64,000 bases of DNA from HLUCCA09 sp038745585 (lineage in GTDB: Bacteria; Pseudomonadota; Alphaproteobacteria; Rhodobacterales; Rhodobacteraceae): the NCBI GenBank assembly GCA_038745585.1, contig JBCDLH010000005.1:124001-188000 (forward strand). Direction: 5' to 3'. The notes beneath the pieces were generated by a model that worked only from the letters and a program-made list of their open reading frames with translations, was not told the DNA's origin and did no database searches. Positions 54,263 to 61,374 of the stretch are shown piece by piece. The translations under genes and the position numbers were made by a program. Position 1 is the stretch's first letter; the number at the start of each line of letters is the position of its first letter.

Positions 54263-56497
54263 TCAGGGCGCCATGGGGGCGGGATGCGTCTGCGCGGTAT
54301 CCAAAACCGCGCGCACTTGTCGCGCGAGGCGGTCCGGTTCGACCGGTTTTTCGAGGATCTCTGGCAGCGGACCGGGCAGCGACATCGCCTTTGGCGTGTA
54401 TCCGCTACAAAATATGACAGGCAGATCGGGCCGAATTTCGCGCATTGCGCGGGCCAGTGAATCGCCCGTCATGTCCGGCATGACGATATCGGTGATCGCG
54501 AGATCAAACTTATCCGGAGCTGCACGGAAACGCTCGAAAGCCACGTTCGGCGACGTGAACGCCTCGACGCGGTAGCCGAGCCGCAGGAGCTGACGACGAA
54601 ATGTGCCCGCGACCTCGGCCTCGTCGTCGATCAGCAGGACGCGCTCGTGGCCGCGCGGCAGGTCTCCGGCCTCTTTGATGGCCTTCGCAGCGTCCTCTGA
54701 CGTCGTCGGCAGGGCAACCGAGAAGCGCGCGCCCTCCCCCGGCGCGCTCTCGACGGTAATGCGCCCGCCGAGTTCCTCGACGAGACCGTGCACAACCGCC
54801 AGGCCGAGGCCGGAGCCTTTGCCGAGCGGTTTCGTCGTAAAGAACGGCTCGAAGAGATGGCGCATCGTGTCGGGCGTCATGCCTGGCCCGTCATCGGCTA
54901 CATCGAGCTTGGCCCATGCCTCAGCCCGCCCGTCGACGCCCTCGGGCGCGGGACACAACGCGAGCGTGACGCGGACGGTGCCCGGCGCGCCCGCCATAGC
55001 CTCAGCGGCGTTCCGACAGAGGTTCATCACGATCTGATGGAGATGCGTGGGGTCCCCCATCACGTTTATCTGGGGGCCGCTGTCGGGCACTTCGATCCGA
55101 ATGACGGGCGGGAGCGAAGCGCGCAGAAGCGTGGCGACCTCGGCCATCACATCGCGCAGATCAACGGGCTGCAAGTCGCCAGGCTCGCGCCGCGCGAAGG
55201 TGAGCAATTCGCGCACGAGGCTTTGCGCGCGCCGCGCGGCAATGCCGATCTGGTCGATCTCATGGGCAAGATCGCTGCCCGGCGTTGCATCGAGTGACGC
55301 AAGGTGGCTCGCGCCGACGATGGTCGTCAGAATGTTGTTGAAGTCATGCGCCACGCCGCCTGCCAACTGACCGACCGCTTCGAGCTTTTGCGCACGCACC
55401 ACCTGCTCGCGCGCGAGGCGTGCCTCGGTGATGTCCTCGCCGATGCCGACGAAGTTCTGCACGCTGCCATCCGGCGCTTTCAACGGCAGGATGTTGGTCT
55501 CCGCCCAATAGCTTGAGCCGTCCTTGCGCAGGTTGCGAAACACCCCGCGCCAGGGGCGGCCCGCGGCGAGCTCTGCGCGGATCTGGCGGTACCCCTCGTC
55601 TTCGGTGTCGCCCGATTGCAGGAACGCCGGGGTCTGTCCCTTGATCTCGGCTCGCGTCCAGCCCGTGAGCTCCTCGAATTTGCGGTTGGCATATTCGATC
55701 CGGGCATCCGTCCCGGTCATCAGAATTGTCGCGGGGATCTGCTCAACGATGGTCGCCAACCGGGCCTGCGCCTCCTCGATCTTGCGACGCTCAGCCAGCT
55801 CGTATCCCAGATCGCCGACGGCACGGCGCAGGTCGCGCACCAGCCAAGCGAGCAGCGTGCCGAGGACGAGCGCGGAGAGCACAAGCGCAGCGACAGAAAG
55901 AAACCCGATCCAAATGAGCGTCTTGCCCTGCCCGACCGCGGCTTGGATGCGGCGCGTGCTCTCGGCCTGGAGAGCGCGCCACTGCCGTTCGAGGGAGAGA
56001 AGCGCCGCGATGGCGTCGGTGTCGTCGATCCGGACGAGATTGTCGGTGCGCGGGGGCGGCCAGGCCTCCTCTGCCGCAAGAACAGCGATCGGCAGACGCG
56101 CCTCATAGGCCAAGATCGTCCGCTCGATGGCCGCAATGTCAGCGACCTCGCGCGCGGTGAGGGGTAGTGCTGCAAACTCCGCGACCGTGGCGCGGAAGAG
56201 CGCGATCTGTGCACGCGTCGCAGTCAGGTAGCTCGGCTCCTGGCGCAACACGTAGTTTTTGAAGTTATGGATGATCCCACCATAGCCGAGATACCCCCGG
56301 ACCTCGCTGATGAGCGCGCCTTTGCGCTCGGCCCCTTGGGCATAGTCGGCCCAGCTCGCCTCGACCTCCCGAAACTGCGCTTTGGTCTGCAATCCCAGCG
56401 AAACCCCCAACGCGACCGTCACGACCAGTAGGAGTGTGGCCGCAGCGGCGAGGATTTGCGGGCGCGCAAGGGCGCTTTGGGGGGCGGAAGACGCCAT
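54263..56497 (-). CDS. Hybrid sensor histidine kinase with PAS and receiver domains
   Basis: 744 residues. TM1 about 14-37, periplasmic helical domain 38-190, TM2 about 193-220, PAS 245-355 (with WAETNILPLK), HisKA H384 in GGVAHDFNNIL, HATPase (DDGPGMTPDTM, GSGLGLAVVHG) and a C-terminal receiver with D670. The periplasmic part contains GYGGIIHNFKNYVLR (71-85), a distinctive motif. It diverges from an OmpR-type regulator (97-bp gap) and reads toward the idr operon, whose first start is 267 bp beyond its stop. The pair may sense the substrate or redox state for that operon (inference). Confidence 0.9.
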   Translation of the reverse strand: MASSAPQSALARPQILAAAATLLLVVTVALGVSLGLQTKAQFREVEASWADYAQGAERKGALISEVRGYLGYGGIIHNFKNYVLRQEPSYLTATRAQIALFRATVAEFAALPLTAREVADIAAIERTILAYEARLPIAVLAAEEAWPPPRTDNLVRIDDTDAIAALLSLERQWRALQAESTRRIQAAVGQGKTLIWIGFLSVAALVLSALVLGTLLAWLVRDLRRAVGDLGYELAERRKIEEAQARLATIVEQIPATILMTGTDARIEYANRKFEELTGWTRAEIKGQTPAFLQSGDTEDEGYRQIRAELAAGRPWRGVFRNLRKDGSSYWAETNILPLKAPDGSVQNFVGIGEDITEARLAREQVVRAQKLEAVGQLAGGVAHDFNNILTTIVGASHLASLDATPGSDLAHEIDQIGIAARRAQSLVRELLTFARREPGDLQPVDLRDVMAEVATLLRASLPPVIRIEVPDSGPQINVMGDPTHLHQIVMNLCRNAAEAMAGAPGTVRVTLALCPAPEGVDGRAEAWAKLDVADDGPGMTPDTMRHLFEPFFTTKPLGKGSGLGLAVVHGLVEELGGRITVESAPGEGARFSVALPTTSEDAAKAIKEAGDLPRGHERVLLIDDEAEVAGTFRRQLLRLGYRVEAFTSPNVAFERFRAAPDKFDLAITDIVMPDMTGDSLARAMREIRPDLPVIFCSGYTPKAMSLPGPLPEILEKPVEPDRLARQVRAVLDTAQTHPAPMAP

Positions 56498-56516
56498 GGT
56501 GCGAGCATGGACCCGC

Positions 56517-56534
56517 CTTGCCGGACGGGGCAAG
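56517..56534. promoter_or_regulatory. Inverted repeat in the divergent kinase/regulator promoter
   Basis: CTTGCC-N6-GGCAAG with perfect 6-bp arms lies 20-37 bp upstream of the kinase start and 61-78 bp upstream of the regulator start. It is a candidate autoregulatory site; no supporting second copy was seen. Confidence 0.25.
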
Positions 56535-56594
56535 CCTGAGTATGCGAGATCCGTTACGGGGCTCGGCTTGGGCCGAAAAGGGGGCGGGGCAGCG

Positions 56595-57320
56595 ATGAAG
56601 GATCACATCCTGATCGTCGACGACGACAGCCAGGTCACATCTTTCTTGGAACGTTTTTTTGAGAAAAATGGCTATCAGGCGACGGGCGTTTCGTCGGCCA
56701 GCGATATGTTTGCCGCTCTGGAACGGCTCGAGATCGACCTTGTTGTCCTCGATCTGATCCTCCCCGACGAGGATGGTCTCGACGCCGCCCGACGGCTCCA
56801 CAACAGTCGGGACTTGCCGATTATCATGCTCTCGGCGCGCAACGAAGCTCATGACCGGATCGTTGGGCTCGAACTCGGCGCCGATGACTACGTCACAAAG
56901 CCGTACGAGCCGCGCGAGCTCCTTGCCCGCGTCCGCTCTGTACTCCGACGGCACAGGCGGAATGCAGCGGTGGATCAGCCGGTGCATGGGGACCCCGATA
57001 CGATTGTGTTCGATGGGATCGCGCTCAACTGGTCCGAAGGGACAGCGCTTCATACCGAGACGGGCCAAAGCCTAAATCTCACCAGTACTGAGCTTGCGCT
57101 ACTCCGCTGTGTGGTAGATGCACAGGGCGAGGTGGTCAGCCGCGGGCACATCCTCGACGCCGTCTATGGCGCTGCGACAACGATCACCGATCGCGCCATC
57201 GACGCGCATATGGTCCGTCTGCGGCGCAAGCTCGCCTCCGCAGTCCCCGACCGCGACGTGATCGTTACGGTCCATGGCAAAGGCTACCGCCTCGCGGCAA
57301 AGACAACAGCGCTGTCCTAG
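56595..57320 (+). CDS. OmpR/PhoB-family response regulator
   Basis: 241 residues. Receiver domain with acidic pocket D9-D11, phospho-acceptor D53 (VVLDLILP) and K102 (DDYVTKPYEP), then a winged helix with ELALLRCVVDAQGEVVSRGHIL and DAHMVRLRRKL..IVTVHGKGYRL. It is a DNA-binding regulator, divergent from the hybrid kinase. I choose ATG 56595; the frame is open 71 codons upstream, but that is antisense to the kinase N-terminus. Confidence 0.93.
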   Translation: MKDHILIVDDDSQVTSFLERFFEKNGYQATGVSSASDMFAALERLEIDLVVLDLILPDEDGLDAARRLHNSRDLPIIMLSARNEAHDRIVGLELGADDYVTKPYEPRELLARVRSVLRRHRRNAAVDQPVHGDPDTIVFDGIALNWSEGTALHTETGQSLNLTSTELALLRCVVDAQGEVVSRGHILDAVYGAATTITDRAIDAHMVRLRRKLASAVPDRDVIVTVHGKGYRLAAKTTALS

Positions 57321-58244
57321 CGCCCGGTCCGTATTGGTTTCCCGATGGCGAACACAGCGTTTCGAAACAAGTCTTCCAACTGCACCTTTAGCCATGCAGG
57401 CATCCGGGCCGCATCGCGCTACGCGTAACGCGGTGTCAAGAATTGCGCACAGGTTTGAAGTTTCGAAGGGCCGACATCCTGCTGTGGTGCCGGCCCCTCT
57501 TGGTGTGTGTTGCTCGGCGGATTGGGAGTGTCCTGGGGGGATGGAACCCAAGATCCGAGCTGCGGCTGTTCTGTACCGAGTGACGGTGTTGACTGGGAAG
57601 CGGGCGTCCCTGCCCGGACCTCGCTTTCCAGTTCCGCCTAACCGCGTGTTGAAAAATGCGGGTGGCACGACTTAGGTCAAGCACGGTGGACCGATGCATT
57701 TGACTCGTTTGATCGCATAAGTCGCTTCTTAAAGGCGGCGTCCGCAGGGCGGAGTGTGCGCGTGCGATGCCGGGCCCACAATCTGACCATGCGTAAGCCA
57801 TACTCGGAGTAAGGACCGAAGGCTCTCGTCACGTGCGCTCCATGAGCCGACCCTCTGTTTTGCTTTCGTATTGGGCCCAACCGCGGCGCCGAGACTTGTC
57901 AAATCCCCGGCCTCAACATGCCATGTTTGGCGCAAACTTCGCGCGCCACTGCCGGAAAAGGAGCGCAGAGCCGCCGCAATTGTTCCCAAAGTGCAAAGCC
58001 CGGCCAGCGGGCATCCACGCTCGGTGCTTCTGGCGATTCTCTCATCATGTCCCCTCGACGGGGCGTGATTGCCGCCTGGCCGTAAACGAAACGACACGAT
58101 CCGGCGCATTGTTCACAGGTTTCTGCGGCCAAAACGCAGATCCAGGTGGTGCTCAGGCGATTCCTGTCGTGTCCGCAGCCAGGTGCCGCGCGCGCCGTGA
58201 CCTTTCGGTGGATTGCCCCTCAAGATGCCGCGTGAAATGCCCAG
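57321..58244. other. 924-bp region without a recognisable gene
   Basis: Several overlapping frames of 60-190 codons exist on both strands, all without domains, good ribosome sites or codon bias like the neighbours. The local composition is somewhat less GC-rich than the flanking genes. A small dyad, TACGCGTA near 57419-57426, was noted. It may be a decayed gene or mobile remnant; I cannot identify one. Confidence 0.4.
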
Positions 58245-58907
58245 TCAACCAACCCGCGACAGGCGATCCGGCACGACCTCGTGAGTGTCCGGGTCGATCC
58301 CCAGCTCGCGCATCCGGTTGATTGCCCGCTCTACGTGGCAGAGGAACACCGCGTATTCACGCCCATCGGTCTCGCTGAGGTAAATCCGGCTCAGCCGCTC
58401 GGTGTTGACGCCCAGTAGTGTCGCCGTGCGCTGAAGCGGCACCGGCGAGATCGTGTAGAACGCCCTGCCGCCCCGTGCCCCGATGATCCGCATCAGCCCA
58501 TCAATGGCGAGTGCGAGGCATTGCAGGCGCTCCTGGGTCGACTTGATCTCTCCCGAGACCACGAGCCGCGTCCCCTCCCAGGTGTCTGGCGCGCAAAGCT
58601 CGGGCGAAAAGAGATCCTCCGGGATCCCGCGCAAGATCCCGTTCGAGGCATCGTTGAGCATGTTGGTGTAGCTGCCCCAGGTCGTCGTACTCGGCTGACA
58701 GCGCGCGCCACCGACCACCCGGTCGCCCTTCACAACGACAGAGTACTGCGCCAAAGGCGTGTCGTATTGGTCCATCTCGACGGTCCCGTCGGTCGGCACC
58801 TGCCAACCGAGACCATCGACGAAAAAGCTCTTGCGAAGCCTCAGGAAGTCATAAAACGCCGAGCCATGCCGGTGCATGGTCGACATATCGAAGGTGATGC
58901 TTCTCAC
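58245..58907 (-). CDS. luxI: Acyl-homoserine-lactone synthase (LuxI family)
   Basis: 220 residues starting at GTG 58907 (an ATG seven codons in is an alternative). The invariant autoinducer-synthase residues are all present: R25 and F29 (RLRKSFF), W35, D46 and D49 (EMDQYD), R69 (GGARC), and E111 and R114 (WEGTRLVV). It makes an acyl-homoserine lactone from SAM and an acyl-ACP; the acyl chain cannot be predicted. It lies 117 bp downstream of, and co-directional with, the luxR gene. Confidence 0.93.
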   Translation of the reverse strand: MRSITFDMSTMHRHGSAFYDFLRLRKSFFVDGLGWQVPTDGTVEMDQYDTPLAQYSVVVKGDRVVGGARCQPSTTTWGSYTNMLNDASNGILRGIPEDLFSPELCAPDTWEGTRLVVSGEIKSTQERLQCLALAIDGLMRIIGARGGRAFYTISPVPLQRTATLLGVNTERLSRIYLSETDGREYAVFLCHVERAINRMRELGIDPDTHEVVPDRLSRVG

Positions 58908-59024
58908 GTTCGAGCCCCCGTTTCACCAACCTGCAATGAACCCAAAAGCGAGGCGGATGTTAAGTGAAATCTTGAAGAAAGCTCTTTCGTTGCAGCGGGC
59001 TGCGGCAATTTCCTCACATGACGC

Positions 59025-59642
59025 TTAGATCAGCCCGTAGCTTGATGCAACGGAGACCGCCTGCGGCGTGGTGCGCGCGCCGAGTTTGTCTTTAGCACTG
59101 CGCAGGCGCTGTTTCACGGCGCCTTCCGAGATCCCGAGGCTATAAGCGATTTCCTTGATCAGCTTTCCGTTCTGGATGTCGCGCAGGACTTCGAGCTCCG
59201 CCTCCGTCACGTCGGAGGGGGCGGTTAGATCGGCAAAGAGGAGTTCGAGCTTCTGCGTCAGCTCTTCGATCTCCCTGCATTCCAGCTCCCGATCCCCGCG
59301 GCAGAAATTGCCAAAGCTGCGCACGCTCGGATCTTCGGCGTCGCGCAAGGAAATCGCCGCGCCGTAATTCAGGCCGTACCCTTGGGCGAGTTCCAGCACG
59401 CCGTCGCTGTCGGGGATCGGTATCTCGCTCCAGCGGATCGCGCCGGTGTTGGTGTAAATCCAGCGCATGACGGGGTCGAGCATCAGAAGGCCTTGCTGGG
59501 TGTAGCGGTGCACCCAGGGCAGCGGCAGCGTGTTGTGCTCGAATTCGGGGAGGAGAAACTCCAGACGGAACGCGATGTAGAAGCCCGCATTCGCAATCTC
59601 GGCGAAGGCGTAGTCCCGGATTTTCTCCGACGAGCCGATCAT
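59025..59642 (-). CDS. luxR: LuxR-family quorum-sensing regulator, full length
   Basis: 205 residues. The autoinducer-binding domain (about 10-138) keeps the ligand-pocket residues W43, Y47, D56, P57 and W71. The LuxR HTH (141-205) is complete: LTAPSDVTEAELEVLRDI, IKEIAYSLGISEGAVKQRL. It is somewhat short compared with LuxR/TraR of 235-250 residues, with a reduced N-terminus. It probably binds the product of luxI and controls luxI and other genes. It diverges from the HTH-less paralogue, with 114 bp between the starts. Confidence 0.92.
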   Translation of the reverse strand: MIGSSEKIRDYAFAEIANAGFYIAFRLEFLLPEFEHNTLPLPWVHRYTQQGLLMLDPVMRWIYTNTGAIRWSEIPIPDSDGVLELAQGYGLNYGAAISLRDAEDPSVRSFGNFCRGDRELECREIEELTQKLELLFADLTAPSDVTEAELEVLRDIQNGKLIKEIAYSLGISEGAVKQRLRSAKDKLGARTTPQAVSVASSYGLI

Positions 59643-59666
59643 TTATGACTTTGTCCAAGGGTCACG

Positions 59667-59682
59667 GGCGTTGCGTAACGCC
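59667..59682. promoter_or_regulatory. Palindrome between the divergent luxR genes
   Basis: GGCGTT-GCGT-AACGCC is a perfect inverted repeat with 6-bp arms, 25-40 bp upstream of the luxR start and about 75 bp upstream of the paralogue's start. It lacks the CTG..CAG edges of a classical 20-bp lux box, so it is a candidate LuxR-type site with only positional support. Confidence 0.4.
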
Positions 59683-59756
59683 AATGCCATCCACTAGACT
59701 TCATGTGGGGGTGGGCAGGCCGCCGTCCAACGATGCTCCATCTGGAGAGGTAAAAC

Positions 59757-60254
59757 ATGAGCCCATCCGACCAGGTCGTCGCTCTCTTTGACGACCTCAT
59801 CGCGCTCAGCCCAGCCGGATACGCGATTGGCCTCCACCTGAACTTTACCACGTCAAAGTACATCTTTCAGAACTACACAAAGGACTGGATGGAGGAGTAC
59901 TCGCGCAAGGGCCTGATCCTGAGTGATCCGACCGTACGTTGGGGTCTGGAGAATGTAGGTGCGATCCGCTGGTCGGCTTTGCGCGATACGGACCCCGGCG
60001 GTGTGATCGCGGCAGCCGAGGCGTTCGGGCTGAAATTCGGCGTTTCCATCTCAGTTGCCGAGGGCGACGGCCGTTCGCTCGGCAGCTTTGCTGCGACCGA
60101 CGGTGAATTCGACGAAGAGGCCATCTCCCAACTTTCCCATAGGCTTAGACAGATGCACGCGCTGACCGCGCACGTTGAGCATGACTCCGCGGACGACAAA
60201 AGAATAAAACGGTTTGCTGCCTCGCTTTCTGGGATCGAGCTTCACAATTTGTGA
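59757..60254 (+). CDS. LuxR-type autoinducer-binding domain protein lacking the DNA-binding domain
   Basis: 165 residues, good ribosome site GGAGAGG. Its domain is clearly paralogous to the divergent LuxR: W44..Y48, DP at 57-58, GAIRWS with W72, and RSLGSF. It ends about 25 residues after the ligand domain in a charged tail (HDSADDKRIKRF); no HTH is found in this frame, nor in the other frames downstream, so a simple frameshift does not explain it. A protein like this could bind the signal and form inactive heterodimers with LuxR, as TrlR does with TraR (inference). Confidence 0.85.
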   Translation: MSPSDQVVALFDDLIALSPAGYAIGLHLNFTTSKYIFQNYTKDWMEEYSRKGLILSDPTVRWGLENVGAIRWSALRDTDPGGVIAAAEAFGLKFGVSISVAEGDGRSLGSFAATDGEFDEEAISQLSHRLRQMHALTAHVEHDSADDKRIKRFAASLSGIELHNL

Positions 60255-60595
60255 CGCAAAGTGGCCGAGACGCGCTTCTGCCGCGCCGTCTTCTTTCTCT
60301 TCTCCTCCACACGGAGGATCGCTTCGGGAATATCTGCGGCAGTGTCCTCGCCAAAAAAATCGATCGAGGCAGCTGTCGACAGGGTGATGTCTTCGATCTT
60401 GTGGGGTGGCGCAAAGAGATATGGATCGGCCCGTACCAGGCGCACCGGCGCCTCGGCGTCATAACCGTTCTCAATCAAGAGCGCCGCGAGTTTACAGCTC
60501 GCTCCGCGCGGCAGGATCACCTCGACGCCCTCGGCCGTGGCCGTTTCGAGCTGCTTACCGTCTACAAACAGGGTATCATGAACAATCGTGAGCAT
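60242..60595 (-). CDS. Conserved-looking small protein of unknown function
   Basis: 117 residues from ATG 60595 with GAGGG upstream. An N-terminal strand-rich part (MLTIVHDTLFVDGKQLE; AEGVEVILPRGASCKL) is followed by a strongly basic tail (EEKRKKTARQKRVSATLRHKL). No domain recognised. Its 3' end overlaps the HTH-less luxR paralogue tail-to-tail by 13 bp, which would make mutual antisense effects possible. Confidence 0.5.
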   Translation of the reverse strand: MLTIVHDTLFVDGKQLETATAEGVEVILPRGASCKLAALLIENGYDAEAPVRLVRADPYLFAPPHKIEDITLSTAASIDFFGEDTAADIPEAILRVEEKRKKTARQKRVSATLRHKL

Positions 60596-61374
60596 ACCTA
60601 ACCCTCGCAATGACGTGCGATAGGACACCGGGCGGACGACCAAATTACGTCCAGCGTGAGTTGGATTGTAGGTCTTCGTCGCGCGAGTCGCCCGCCCATG
60701 CCTCGATTATGCCGCTTTTGCTGAGCGGCGCAGGGGGCGCGTACACTCTGTCCACAACTTTCTGCCGGAGCCGTTATATTGTGGAAAACTCTGCCGCGAT
60801 TGCGGTGTAACAAACGATCAAGTAGCTGCGATGGATCTGGCCCATCGGGCATCGCGCGACACATTGCGGGGTCGGGATCTCGCCAAGGTTGTCGAGGCGC
60901 GGACACTTAGGGCCAGATCGCTGGATTGTGTGTCATAAAACTGTCAAATTGCACGAAGGGTCAGGTAACGCGGAGCCTGGGTACAGGCGATAAAGAAAAC
61001 GTTATCGAGTAAGCGGCGGGTCCAGCCCCAGGGAATGCTGAGTCGGGACGGGCCGCTCGTCAGTTACCGAGTTGAAGATGAAGCTGCGATCCTGCGATCC
61101 GGGGCGACGGAGTGCATTTCCGTCACTTACCTCGCAAACCTTTCTTGATTCAGCAGGTCGAAAGGCTCCGCCTCGCTGGATCGCACGCGTCTTGCCCCCG
61201 TGGGCGAGACTGCTGTTTCGGCGCTGTTGAGCACGTCAATGAAACGCGGGGTACAGCGCGCGTGCGAAACGCGCGGACGCGCTGTCGCGACGCTTCTAAA
61301 TCACATTCCAGTAACTCAGATTTAAGAGCAGGGCGCCTAGGGTCGCGCGGCTACAACTATGCAAAGCTTCGCGC
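60596..61374. other. 779-bp intergenic region upstream of the chemoreceptor
   Basis: No convincing gene. The region is less GC-rich than its surroundings and holds GCCTG-GGTA-CAGGC (60975-60988), a perfect 5-bp-arm palindrome, followed by an A-rich stretch AAAGAAAACGTTATC. Promoters for the 60242-60595 gene and for the chemoreceptor should lie here. Confidence 0.4.

Noticed and set aside
60975..60988. lux box upstream of the chemoreceptor
   Set aside because: GCCTG-GGTA-CAGGC has the CTG/CAG edges but is 14 bp, not 20 bp, and there is no second copy near luxI.
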